Positions 1 through 6,240 of a stretch of DNA of 39,721 nucleotides are shown here, piece by piece. The stretch comes from Streptococcus minor DSM 17118 (lineage in GTDB: Bacteria; Bacillota; Bacilli; Lactobacillales; Streptococcaceae), in assembly GCF_000377005.1 (NCBI RefSeq), contig NZ_AQYB01000022.1, positions 1 through 39,721 on the forward strand, in the 5' to 3' direction. The stretch's first letter is position 1. The number at the start of each line of letters is the position of its first letter. The notes below the pieces were generated by a model, which saw nothing but the letters and a program-made list of their open reading frames with translations, ran no database searches and was not told where the DNA came from. The translations under genes and the position numbers were made by a program.

Positions 1-51
1 AAATTCCCCTGTTTGATTTCGTAGAACGATAAATGTGTTTGTTTGCTTCAT
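1..51 (-). CDS. N-terminal 17 codons of an unrecognised phage gene (partial)
   Basis: An ATG at 51 is preceded by a good ribosome binding site (CAGGAG, 8 nt upstream) and the frame stays open to the window edge, reading MKQTNTFIVLRNQTGEF. It is the next gene downstream of the iteron-like repeats at 118-225 and on the same strand as the other early genes, which is the position expected for a replication initiator or replication-associated gene. The product cannot be identified from 17 residues. Confidence 0.6.
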   Translation of the reverse strand, partial: MKQTNTFIVLRNQTGEF

Positions 52-117
52 GATTTTTTCTCCTGTAGATTTTTTTGAAAATCCCTATATATATTATTTA
101 TATAGGATGATGGGGTA

Positions 118-168
118 GTTGTAAGTTAGTAATTGTTGTAAGTTAGTAATTGTTGTAAGTTAGTAATT
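118..168. repeat. Three perfect tandem 17-bp repeats (iteron-like)
   Basis: The 17-bp unit GTTGTAAGTTAGTAATT occurs three times with no gap (118-134, 135-151, 152-168). A 17-bp period is about 1.6 helical turns. The repeats sit in an AT-rich gap between the winged-helix gene ending at 251 and the gene starting at 51, next to a second repeat family. Such arrays are typical initiator or repressor binding sites at replication origins; the function here is inferred. Confidence 0.85.
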
Positions 169-175
169 ATTAGTT

Positions 176-225
176 CACAGTTTTACACATCACAGTTTTA
201 CACATCACAGTTTTACACATCACAG
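176..225. repeat. Three and one third tandem 15-bp repeats (iteron-like, second family)
   Basis: The 15-bp unit CACAGTTTTACACAT occurs at 176-190, 191-205 and 206-220, followed by a partial CACAG. It lies 7 bp from the 17-bp repeat family and is unrelated to it in sequence. Two adjacent families suggest binding sites for two proteins or two DNA-binding faces of one protein. Confidence 0.85.
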
Positions 226-250
226 AAACTGGTATCTCTATAGACTGTTC

Positions 251-595
251 TTAAGATAGTTCACGAACCTGAGCTTTTAGTTGTTCGATGTGAGACTGAG
301 AAAACGGAATGTCTGAAAAAAATCTATGAACTTCACTTCCCTTACCCTTGCCTAGACTTCGTTTGATAGCAACCATGTAACCTGCTTGTTCTAAAATTTT
401 CAGATGCCTGTCAACAGTAGTCCTACTTATATCCAATCTTCGGGCTATCTCCTCTGGGTAAACCACCCAATCAATCTTATTCATTAAAATCACTGTCAGG
501 ATTCCAATAGTTCCATATTTTAATTTCTTGTCTTGAGCAAAAGCGTTATTAAGTGACGTGTAGTTGCCAATCGTATGTCTGTAAATATACTGCAT
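251..595 (-). CDS. Winged helix-turn-helix protein, possible phage replication or regulatory protein
   Basis: 114 aa. The middle of the protein (about residues 33-85) reads as a winged helix: PEEIARRLDISRTTVDRHLKIL is a good HTH (recognition helix RTTVDRHL), followed by a GYMVAIKR wing. There is no catalytic domain. The start codon overlaps the stop of the 36-codon gene upstream (TAATG), so the two are probably translationally coupled. The iteron-like repeats begin 26 bp after its stop, which makes this protein a candidate binder of those repeats; that link is inference. It could equally be a phage transcriptional regulator. Confidence 0.7.
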   Translation of the reverse strand: MQYIYRHTIGNYTSLNNAFAQDKKLKYGTIGILTVILMNKIDWVVYPEEIARRLDISRTTVDRHLKILEQAGYMVAIKRSLGKGKGSEVHRFFSDIPFSQSHIEQLKAQVRELS

Positions 596-705
596 TAGTC
601 ATCTTCCAATATCCTTTCAATATCTTCTAAATGCTCGACGTTCCCTGTCCGCTGAAACTTCTCAAGAGACAGGCTGATTTGTTCTAGTTTTTCTCTGTCG
701 CTCAT
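595..705 (-). CDS. Very small hypothetical phage protein (36 aa)
   Basis: The frame encodes an acidic 36-residue protein starting MSDREKLEQISLSLEKFQ and ending in EDD. Its ATG overlaps the stop of the gene upstream as ATGA and its stop overlaps the ATG of the gene downstream as TAATG, so it is linked at both ends like a real operon member. It is predicted to be mostly helical. No function is recognised. Confidence 0.65.
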   Translation of the reverse strand: MSDREKLEQISLSLEKFQRTGNVEHLEDIERILEDD

Positions 706-941
706 ACAATATCCTTGCATGGCCCTTTAGCCAATGTTGCCTTTGCTCGTTTGATAAAGGTAGCTCGTTCCATGGCAATCCCTTTCTGGATCAAAAGCCA
801 CTCCTCTTGTTGCTTGATAAGTTCAAGGTCTCGCTCTTTGCGTTCACGTTCCAGCTTGCGCATTTCAAAGATTGCGCTTGAAGCGGAGAGAAAAACGATA
901 AATGTGATTACTGCGATTGCTCCAACAATGCTTTCTGTCAT
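702..941 (-). CDS. Small phage membrane protein with C-terminal coiled coil
   Basis: 79 aa. Residues about 5-24 (IVGAIAVITFIVFLSASSAI) form one transmembrane helix, followed by a long charged helix rich in Glu, Lys and Arg (about residues 28-70) likely to be a coiled coil. Both ends overlap neighbours by ATGA junctions (938-941 and 702-705). The topology would place a helical arm in the cytoplasm. No family is recognised; small membrane proteins in lysogeny or early regions sometimes act in exclusion, but nothing here shows that. Confidence 0.65.
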   Translation of the reverse strand: MTESIVGAIAVITFIVFLSASSAIFEMRKLERERKERDLELIKQQEEWLLIQKGIAMERATFIKRAKATLAKGPCKDIV

Positions 942-1120
942 GCTGCACCTTCCTTGTCTAGTTCTGACTCACAAATCCCTTTCCAAACACGATAGTAAGG
1001 ATGTCCTGCAGGGATGACATAGGTTGCTGGGTCAAACTCGACCCACTGTTCTTGACCGTCCACAATTTCCTTGCGTAAGTTTGTTATTTTAGGTTTCCAT
1101 TGTTCTTTTCTTTTAGCCAT
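938..1120 (-). CDS. Hypothetical phage protein (60 aa)
   Basis: 60 aa, beginning MAKRKEQWKPKITNLRKEI. A ribosome binding site (AAGGAAA) lies 8 nt upstream of the ATG. Lysine-rich N-terminus, then a Trp/Tyr/Pro-rich stretch (about residues 27-47). It starts the cluster of three overlapping genes that follow and is separated from the ORF6C gene by a 68-bp gap containing a hairpin. Function unknown. Confidence 0.65.
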   Translation of the reverse strand: MAKRKEQWKPKITNLRKEIVDGQEQWVEFDPATYVIPAGHPYYRVWKGICESELDKEGAA

Positions 1121-1151
1121 GTTATAATTTCCTTATAAATGTTTTGCTAGT

Positions 1152-1187
1152 CCCTCAATGGAATTGCCGTTCCAGAGGGGCTTTTTT
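1152..1187 (+). terminator. Hairpin with plus-strand T tract inside the early operon
   Basis: CCCTC-TGGAA pairs with TTCCA-GAGGG (arms 1152-1163 and 1170-1179, with a two-base bulge) and is followed on the plus strand by CTTTTTTA. It is therefore a terminator for plus-strand RNA although all adjacent genes are on the minus strand. In the minus direction the same hairpin separates the ORF6C gene from the downstream small genes and lacks a T tract. Confidence 0.5.
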
Positions 1188-1188
1188 A

Positions 1189-1623
1189 TTATCCAACACT
1201 AGCCAGTCTCCCTTGACCGTTCTCTTGTTGAATTTCCATCTTGATATTTGTTGATGGCTCCCACATGTCCCAATAGTCAAACGCTGCTTGCTCGTCCTTG
1301 ACTTGCAACATATCATAGCGTGGAATACGAAAATGTTCTTTGAAATCCTTAGCAGCCTGTCTGAATACCTTTCCTGCAAAAGAACGGTTCTTGTATGCTA
1401 GGCTTTCCATACCACCTAAGGCATTGATGACCTTGGTTTTGCGTAGTTTTTCAAGTTCCATACTGACAGAGGGATTGATAGGTTGCTTATTTTTTAGATA
1501 ATCTACATCACCAGCCAAGACCTCTTGATTTTGTTTGAGTTCTTTTTGAGTTTGCAAGACTTGAATGAGGATATCCTCTTGAGAGATTTCATTTTGTTGT
1601 GATTGAATAATTTCTTGTGTCAT
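1189..1623 (-). CDS. ORF6C-domain phage protein (antirepressor-like)
   Basis: 144 aa. The C-terminal half (about residues 55-135) resembles the ORF6C domain: a KVINALGGMESLAYK stretch, then FAGKVFRQAAKDFKEHFRIPRYDML and a closing YWDMWEP. That domain is normally found behind the DNA-binding part of phage antirepressors; here it is preceded only by a Gln/Glu-rich helical N-terminus, so this is a domain-only protein. The start overlaps the stop of the DUF3102 gene as ATGA (1620-1623). A role in the early genetic switch is inferred. Confidence 0.7.
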   Translation of the reverse strand: MTQEIIQSQQNEISQEDILIQVLQTQKELKQNQEVLAGDVDYLKNKQPINPSVSMELEKLRKTKVINALGGMESLAYKNRSFAGKVFRQAAKDFKEHFRIPRYDMLQVKDEQAAFDYWDMWEPSTNIKMEIQQENGQGRLASVG

Positions 1624-2486
1624 AAGATTTCTCCTTCTAAAATTTCATTGTTTGGTTTAAGTATTTTGTTCAAATCATCAGCCAGCCTATTGACTGATTG
1701 TTGTAGTTGCTCAAATTCTCTACGCATTTGCGTATCTAAATTGATGATTCGTTCCTCATCAATGTAGATGAGACCGCCCATGTGTAGTAACATTTCATTC
1801 CCCTTTCTCAGGAAAGAAAGTAGATTCTTATAGCTGCCAATCTTTGATTGAGTTTCATTGAGTTGTCCCTGTGACTGCCGGATGGCTTCTGTTAACTCGT
1901 CGTACTTCGCTGACTTTTCATCAACTTCAGCCCGCTTGGCATGTAAGTCATTCAAGGTTTTCTCGAGAAAAGCGTTTCTGTCAGCATAGGCTTTGATATG
2001 CTCTGCCAAGTCTTTGCTTTTCTGGATAGCTTCGTTGTAGTCAGCTGGAGCGACCTCTTTCACAACTTCCTTGACTAACTGTTGAGATTCCAGCTCTTCA
2101 ATGCGACGGACAGCCTTGGAATACTTCGCTTTGATATGTCGAAGTTCAGCTACTGTCGGAGCATTGCCAGCCTCAATCCGCTGGATTTGTTCCGTTTGAG
2201 CTTCTGCAGGTAGGGTAGCTATTAGGTGCAATGCAGTAGCCCCTAAATTTCGAAACGTTTCGAAATTTGGAAGTTCTTTTGCAATCTTCATTGACTTGCT
2301 TACAAAGTCTTTATCAAGACCTATACGCTGATACCAAGCCATAAACTGACCATGCACCAAATCATGTTCCTTAACGTGGTTCAGTCGTCTTCCGATTTCC
2401 CAAATAGACTGCCCTGCAATCTGCTTGTGATGATTGATTTCCAGCTCAAGCTGGGTCAGGTTGTTTGATAATGCTATTTCGTTCAT
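1620..2486 (-). CDS. DUF3102-like phage protein with coiled coil
   Basis: 288 aa. The first about 125 residues match the DUF3102 pattern (SIWEIGRRLNHVKEHDLVHGQFMAWYQRIG, then a helical HLIATLPAE segment), seen in phage and ICE proteins that often sit next to ParB-like or antirepressor genes. Residues about 125-285 are a long coiled coil rich in Glu, Lys and Gln. The start codon follows a palindromic CI-like operator by about 50 bp and a 7-codon ATG frame overlaps it (CAATGA). The family has no settled function. Confidence 0.75.
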   Translation of the reverse strand: MNEIALSNNLTQLELEINHHKQIAGQSIWEIGRRLNHVKEHDLVHGQFMAWYQRIGLDKDFVSKSMKIAKELPNFETFRNLGATALHLIATLPAEAQTEQIQRIEAGNAPTVAELRHIKAKYSKAVRRIEELESQQLVKEVVKEVAPADYNEAIQKSKDLAEHIKAYADRNAFLEKTLNDLHAKRAEVDEKSAKYDELTEAIRQSQGQLNETQSKIGSYKNLLSFLRKGNEMLLHMGGLIYIDEERIINLDTQMRREFEQLQQSVNRLADDLNKILKPNNEILEGEIL

Positions 2487-2534
2487 TGCCGTCCTTTCTT
2501 GTTCATGGTGTTTCCTTTCTATTTTGGTTAGGTT

Positions 2535-2551
2535 TATCTCGTTTTGAGATA
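2535..2551 (-). promoter_or_regulatory. Phage repressor operator OR-like copy 2 (upstream of the DUF3102 gene)
   Basis: The 17-bp palindrome TATCTCGTTTTGAGATA differs by one base from the copy at 3063-3079. On the minus strand it is followed directly by TAAACC, giving the same operator-to-minus-10 geometry as the strong promoter at 3059-3087, but the -35 region is poorer. It probably gives the repressor a second control point in the early operon. Confidence 0.7.
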
Positions 2552-2558
2552 TTTTGGA

Positions 2559-2786
2559 TCAAAAAAATAATTCAGCTTCTGAAATACCAAATTTTTTTGA
2601 GATAATAGCCATCTCATAATCTTTGAATGGTTGTAACCCATCTTCTTTTTCTGAATAACCACGACGATTTTTCAAACCGATTAAGTCAGCCATATACATT
2701 TCTGTGTATTCACGCTTTAACCGTTCTTCCCTAAGTCGTTTTTTAGGTTCTAAAAATTTTTCTTTTAGCTTTTGCTTTTTCGTCAC
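2559..2786 (-). CDS. Hypothetical basic phage protein (75 aa)
   Basis: 75 aa starting at a GTG with a G-rich ribosome binding site (GGGGG, 8 nt upstream). The first 30 residues are strongly basic (KKQKLKEKFLEPKKRLREER); the rest is mixed, ending in ISKKFGISEAELFF, which could be a short helix-turn-helix remnant. It lies between the early promoter and the second operator. It is not recognised; it may be a small nucleic-acid-binding protein. Confidence 0.5.
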   Translation of the reverse strand: MTKKQKLKEKFLEPKKRLREERLKREYTEMYMADLIGLKNRRGYSEKEDGLQPFKDYEMAIISKKFGISEAELFF

Positions 2787-2818
2787 ACGCCCACCCCCTT
2801 TCTATGTGGTATAATGTA

Positions 2819-2998
2819 TCAATATAGCTGCGCAGCGACTGGCCACCATACAGGCAGAAGAACAAGTACAATTATATTCAATACAAGTAACATTAGCGGA
2901 GCGTCTTCATCAAAAATCAACAATCCTATTACAAAAATTAACATCTCTGCGAAAGTCAACAAAATCAAAAGTACGCAAGTAATTCCAATCCATGTCAT
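2819..2998 (-). CDS. Small two-helix membrane protein (59 aa), first gene of the early operon
   Basis: A complete 59-codon frame starts at ATG 2998 with a very good ribosome binding site (AAGGAG, 6 nt upstream) and ends TGA at 2819. The protein is almost entirely hydrophobic: helix one about residues 4-29, an acidic loop DEDAP, helix two about residues 36-56, with the pair WW near the C-terminus. It is the first gene after the operator-bearing promoter at 3059-3087. The family is unknown. Confidence 0.65.
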   Translation of the reverse strand: MTWIGITCVLLILLTFAEMLIFVIGLLIFDEDAPLMLLVLNIIVLVLLPVWWPVAAQLY

Positions 2999-3058
2999 GT
3001 TAGCTCCTTCCTAGCCCTCACGGGCTTTTTGTTTGGTCGTTTCCTTGACCTTGGTTAT

Positions 3059-3087
3059 AGTTTATCTCGATTTGAGATATTTGTCAA
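3059..3087 (-). promoter_or_regulatory. Prophage early promoter with CI operator in its spacer
   Basis: On the minus strand a perfect -35 TTGACA (3082-3087), a 17-bp spacer and a -10 TAAACT (3059-3064) drive the leftward genes. The palindrome TATCTCGATTTGAGATA (3063-3079) fills the spacer and touches the -10, so a bound repressor would block RNA polymerase. This is the classic arrangement of a temperate phage lytic promoter. Confidence 0.85.
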
Positions 3088-3128
3088 CAGTTTTTTATCA
3101 CTTTTTGAGATTTTTTTGTTTATTTTTT

Positions 3129-3147
3129 TATCTCATTATGTTATATT
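3129..3147 (+). promoter_or_regulatory. Repressor-gene promoter with a degenerate operator half-site
   Basis: An extended -10 (TG at 3139-3140, TATATT at 3142-3147) lies 23 bp before the repressor start; the -35 is weak. TATCTC (3130-3135) repeats one arm of the operators at 2535 and 3063, and TTGAGAT at 3104-3110 repeats the other arm. This suggests weak autoregulatory repressor contacts between the divergent promoters. Confidence 0.55.
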
Positions 3148-3170
3148 ATAAGAAGAGAAAGGAAATTGGT

Positions 3171-3908
3171 ATGAATATCCTAGGCAATTCTATTAAAGAA
3201 ATAAGAAAATCTAAGAAGATGACCCAAAAACAATTATCAGAATTGACGGGTTTTAAACAAAATACAATATCAAATCATGAAAATGGTAATAGGCAATTGG
3301 ATGAAACTGATATTAGGAAATATGCTAAAGCATTGAATGTAAAACCTCAGCAGTTGTTTGATAGAGCATCTATCCAAGAAATCAAAATCCCTACCTCCCC
3401 TTTAGCTCAAAAAATCACTGAGACTGTTGTTCAATTACATACTCCTAGAAAACAAAAAGTCTTGGAATATGCTAACCAAGAACTCGTTGAACAAAATAAT
3501 AGAAAAATTAGCGGACTTCATGAATCAAAACTATTTGAGTATAAGGTTTACGAAAAGCTGGCCGCAGGAAATGGTTACAACTATTTTGGAGACAATAGCT
3601 ATGATGTGGTATTGCATAATGAAAAACTAGATCACGATTTTGCAAGCTGGGTTTTTGGAGATTCTATGGAACCTACTTATCTGAACGGTGAAGTAGTTCT
3701 CATCAAACAGACTGGATTTGATTACGACGGTGCAATATATGCTGTAGAATGGGACGGCCAGACCTACATTAAGAAAGTCTACAGAGAAGAAGACGGCCTG
3801 CGCCTTGTCTCACTCAACAGCAAGTATGCGGATAAGTTTGCAGCCTATGATGAAGACCCTCGAATCATCGGGAAAATTGTTGGGAATTTTATGCCAATGG
3901 AAAATTAA
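3171..3908 (+). CDS. Phage CI-type repressor, Xre HTH plus S24 (LexA-like) peptidase
   Basis: 245 aa from ATG 3171 (RBS AAAGGAAA); an in-frame upstream extension to 3033 has no RBS and crosses the promoter, so it is not used. Residues 5-60 form an Xre/Cro helix-turn-helix (MTQKQLSELTGFKQNTISNHENG). Residues about 125-245 are the S24 peptidase fold with Ser165 in GDSMEPT and Lys201/202 in TYIKKV as catalytic dyad, and Ala132-Gly133 as the probable self-cleavage site. It should maintain lysogeny by binding the TATCTC-N5-GAGATA operators and be inactivated by RecA filaments in DNA damage. Confidence 0.92.
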   Translation: MNILGNSIKEIRKSKKMTQKQLSELTGFKQNTISNHENGNRQLDETDIRKYAKALNVKPQQLFDRASIQEIKIPTSPLAQKITETVVQLHTPRKQKVLEYANQELVEQNNRKISGLHESKLFEYKVYEKLAAGNGYNYFGDNSYDVVLHNEKLDHDFASWVFGDSMEPTYLNGEVVLIKQTGFDYDGAIYAVEWDGQTYIKKVYREEDGLRLVSLNSKYADKFAAYDEDPRIIGKIVGNFMPMEN

Positions 3909-3929
3909 AATTATTTAAGGAAAACCCTT

Positions 3930-4577
3930 ATGAAAAAAGACTACGCTAATAATCAAAGGATTCTTACACAAAAATACTCAGTGGCAGGGACATCTTATAG
4001 ATTAGAAAACATTCACCAACTAATTAAAAAAATTTACCAAGAGGAATTTGGAGCTGAGCCCTATAACGGTTTCTCAACAAAAGAAATTAGAGAATATGTT
4101 GAATTTGGTGATAAGTTGTATAGGTATGGCGGTTTTTGGACTTCGGATGTTGTTCTAATACCAGAACCAGCAAACAAAAATGACTCAAATGCTATCAAAG
4201 TTATAGCTAAAGATATTTTTGTCGGCTACATACCAAAAGACAAGACGGGAGAAATTCATAAAATACTCGCCAATTCAGATTTGGAACTTCGTTCCTCAAT
4301 TTGGGTAGTAGGTGGTCCGTATAAATATTTTGACTTCTCAAAATATCGTGTTATTGAGAACACAGATTTAAAAGTCGGTTTGCAACTAAACGTTCATGTA
4401 TATGACAAGACTATTCCGCCAGAGCAGGAAAAAAACGAATTCCAAACTCTGGGCGTACAAAAAACAGATACAACTGGAGATCTCATTGCTCCTGTAATTG
4501 GGTGTTTATTAGGAGCTATTTTCATCGGGATTCCATTGTTTATCCTGTTCAGTATTATTGGTTCGATTTTCGGTTAA
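3930..4577 (+). CDS. HIRAN-domain protein with C-terminal membrane anchor
   Basis: 215 aa. VAGTSYR near residue 18, then VVLIPEPANKNDSNAIKVI and FVGYIPKD (about residues 75-107) are the hallmarks of a HIRAN domain, a fold that binds the 3' end of DNA in eukaryotic HLTF/Rad5. The C-terminus (about residues 183-214) is a long hydrophobic segment with many Gly and Ile residues, one or two membrane helices. It follows the repressor by 21 bp and is likely co-transcribed, so it is expressed in the lysogen. The place between repressor and integrase often holds superinfection-exclusion or defence genes; that role is inference. Confidence 0.7.
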   Translation: MKKDYANNQRILTQKYSVAGTSYRLENIHQLIKKIYQEEFGAEPYNGFSTKEIREYVEFGDKLYRYGGFWTSDVVLIPEPANKNDSNAIKVIAKDIFVGYIPKDKTGEIHKILANSDLELRSSIWVVGGPYKYFDFSKYRVIENTDLKVGLQLNVHVYDKTIPPEQEKNEFQTLGVQKTDTTGDLIAPVIGCLLGAIFIGIPLFILFSIIGSIFG

Positions 4578-4586
4578 ATAAACCAT

Positions 4587-4629
4587 AAAAAGCCCCACGC
4601 TCAAATTTTGGCCGAGGAGAGCGTGAGGC
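4587..4629 (-). terminator. Intrinsic terminator for minus-strand transcripts, between the HIRAN gene and the integrase
   Basis: GCCCCACGCTC (4592-4602) pairs with GAGCGTGAGGC (4619-4629), one mismatch. The T run (five Ts, 4587-4591 read on the minus strand) follows only in the minus direction. In the plus direction the hairpin has no T tract, so it is a poor terminator for the repressor operon. Confidence 0.65.
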
Positions 4630-4636
4630 ATTGACA

Positions 4637-4681
4637 CAAGAAATTATTTCAAAAGGCACAACCCTTTGAAGTCCTTTCTTG
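4637..4681. repeat. Nested inverted repeat in the integrase leader
   Basis: CAAGAAA (4637-4643) pairs with TTTCTTG (4675-4681), and inside it TTCAAAAGG (4648-4656) pairs with CCCTTTGAA (4662-4670). The stacked structure ends 44 bp before the integrase start. It may be an operator, a second terminator or an RNA element limiting integrase expression. Confidence 0.5.
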
Positions 4682-4725
4682 TACCCATTTTATCATTTTT
4701 TAATAAATTTTGAAAGAGGTACAAC

Positions 4726-6171
4726 ATGACAACAACGAGCAAAGTGGCTATTTACGTTCGCGTTAGTACAACTAATCAGGCGGAAGAAGGTTATTCTATT
4801 GACGAGCAGAAAGACAAGCTGACCAGCTATTGCAACATCATGGGATGGAATGTTTACAACATATACACAGATGCCGGGTTTTCAGGGTCAAATACGGAAC
4901 GACCTGCAATCACTAAGCTCATCAAGGACGCGCAGCACAAGAAATTTGATACAGTGCTGGTTTACAAGCTGGATCGTCTAAGCCGAAGTCAAAAGGACAC
5001 ACTACATCTTATCGAAGATGTATTTATCGAGAATGACATATCCTTTCTGAGCCTACAAGAGAATTTCGATACTTCCACACCATTTGGAAAAGCGATGATT
5101 GGGCTCCTCAGCGTATTTGCTCAGCTGGAACGTGAGCAAATCAAAGAGCGTATGCAACTTGGTAAGATAGGACGTGCCAAGTCTGGAAAAGCGATGATGT
5201 GGGCTAGAGTCGCTTATGGGTACGACTATGACCAATCAACAGGCGAACTGACTGTAAATGAAGCCCAAGCTATCGTTATCCGCGAAATTTTCGCTGACTA
5301 TTTAAGCGGTATGACAATCAGGAAAATAAAAGACAAGTTAAACGAAAAATACCCTAAAACCCCTAACTGGAGCTATCGTGCCATTCGAATTATCATAGAA
5401 AATCCAGTCTACTGTGGGAAAATAAGATATAACAATGTCATATACCAAGGTAATCATGAACCAATCGTTCCTGAAAAAGACTTCGATGCTGCTCAAGAAG
5501 AAATCAAAGAAAGACAAATAAAGGCTTACAAGAAAACTGGCCAAAGCAGACCATTCCAAGGCAAGTACATGCTAGCTGGAATTGCCCAGTGCGGATATTG
5601 CCTCTCACCACTAAGAGTGACGTTAGGAAAGATAAGAAAAGACGGTACAAGACCTAGATACTACAGTTGTTACCAACGTTTCCCAAGGAAGAAAATAGCT
5701 GCAGTCGTATACAACGATAACAGAAAATGCGACTCAGGATCGTATCGCATGGAAGACATTGAGAACTACGTCATAAATGAAATCTTAAAAATGCAAAGAA
5801 ATGCAGAATACCTAGATAGCATCTTCGACAGTCCAAGCAAAGAGATAGACCGTGAAGCAATTAAGAAGCAGATTGATAGCTTGGAAAACAAAATCAGCCG
5901 GTTAAATGACCTATACATAGATGACCGTCTGACATTGGACGAATTAAAGAAAAAATCATCTGAATTCTTGCAGATGAAAAATACACTTGAGTCAGAATTG
6001 GAAAGCGACACAAACTCACAAAAGAAAGATAAAAAGAAAAAGGTACAAGAGTTACTGGCAAAAGGTGACATCCGAAAACGTGACTATGAACAACAGAAAA
6101 TGATAGTAAACATCCTGATATCAAAGGTCCGAGTGACTTCCGATGGTATCAATATTTTATGGAATGTTTAA
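4726..6171 (+). CDS. int: Large serine recombinase (phage integrase)
   Basis: 481 aa. The N-terminal resolvase domain begins VAIYVRVSTTNQ with nucleophile Ser14 and Arg12; LDRLSRS and GLLSVFAQLEREQIKERM complete it to about residue 150. A recombinase domain follows (about 155-260), then a zinc ribbon (CGYC near residue 290, later Cys residues in YYSCYQ and KCDSG) and a C-terminal coiled coil (about 370-440) that controls directionality. RBS AGAGG, 8 nt upstream. The gene abuts the attachment site in comGC, as expected for the enzyme that inserted this prophage. Excision would need a separate directionality factor, not seen here. Confidence 0.95.
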   Translation: MTTTSKVAIYVRVSTTNQAEEGYSIDEQKDKLTSYCNIMGWNVYNIYTDAGFSGSNTERPAITKLIKDAQHKKFDTVLVYKLDRLSRSQKDTLHLIEDVFIENDISFLSLQENFDTSTPFGKAMIGLLSVFAQLEREQIKERMQLGKIGRAKSGKAMMWARVAYGYDYDQSTGELTVNEAQAIVIREIFADYLSGMTIRKIKDKLNEKYPKTPNWSYRAIRIIIENPVYCGKIRYNNVIYQGNHEPIVPEKDFDAAQEEIKERQIKAYKKTGQSRPFQGKYMLAGIAQCGYCLSPLRVTLGKIRKDGTRPRYYSCYQRFPRKKIAAVVYNDNRKCDSGSYRMEDIENYVINEILKMQRNAEYLDSIFDSPSKEIDREAIKKQIDSLENKISRLNDLYIDDRLTLDELKKKSSEFLQMKNTLESELESDTNSQKKDKKKKVQELLAKGDIRKRDYEQQKMIVNILISKVRVTSDGINILWNV

Positions 6172-6205
6172 TCAAATTTAGTATCCTACATCTCCACTAA
6201 AGTAA
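6172..6205. other. Prophage-chromosome junction (att site) in comGC
   Basis: The integrase stop is at 6171 and the comGC reading frame, read on the minus strand, is intact from 6239 down to GTGGAGATG (6189-6197) and then meets TAG at 6186-6188. Intact ComGC proteins continue FTLVEM with LVVL..., so the crossover is at or just left of about 6189-6197. The exact core cannot be defined without the other junction. Confidence 0.8.
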
Positions 6206-6239
6206 ATGCTTTTGTCTTTATGTTCATCATCTTTTTCAT
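6186..6239 (-). pseudogene. comGC: comGC (comYC), 5' fragment cut by prophage insertion
   Basis: The frame encodes MKKMMNIKTKAFTLVEM and stops. KAFTLVEM is the signature around the prepilin peptidase cleavage site of the competence major pseudopilin, which is normally about 90-105 residues long; the whole hydrophobic helix and C-terminal domain are missing. It starts one base after the comGB stop codon, the normal operon position. The rest of comGC and comGD-G should lie beyond the far end of the prophage, outside the window. The product cannot form a pilus, so the cell should be non-transformable while lysogenic. Confidence 0.93.
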
Positions 6240-6240
6240 T

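Larger units (their letters stand above)
1..6185. mobile_element. Prophage, integrase-proximal end (partial, left side outside the window)
   Basis: The block holds a CI-type repressor with S24 peptidase domain, divergent early genes with CI-like operators, ORF6C and DUF3102 phage proteins, tandem iteron-like repeats and a large serine recombinase whose stop codon lies 14 bp from the start of the truncated comGC sequence. No structural, lysis or packaging genes are in view, so the element could also be a phage satellite or integrative plasmid. The right boundary is placed by where the comGC reading frame resumes; the other boundary is outside the window. Confidence 0.85.

Noticed and set aside
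118..225. Tandem repeats as a CRISPR array
   Set aside because: Units are directly adjacent with no unique spacers and too short for CRISPR repeats.
2772..3014. Plus-strand 80-codon frame opposite the small membrane protein
   Set aside because: No RBS or protein signature; the minus-strand 59-codon gene fits the operon, RBS and promoter.
3033..3170. N-terminal extension of the phage repressor
   Set aside because: It would run through the divergent promoter and operator and has no RBS; ATG 3171 does.
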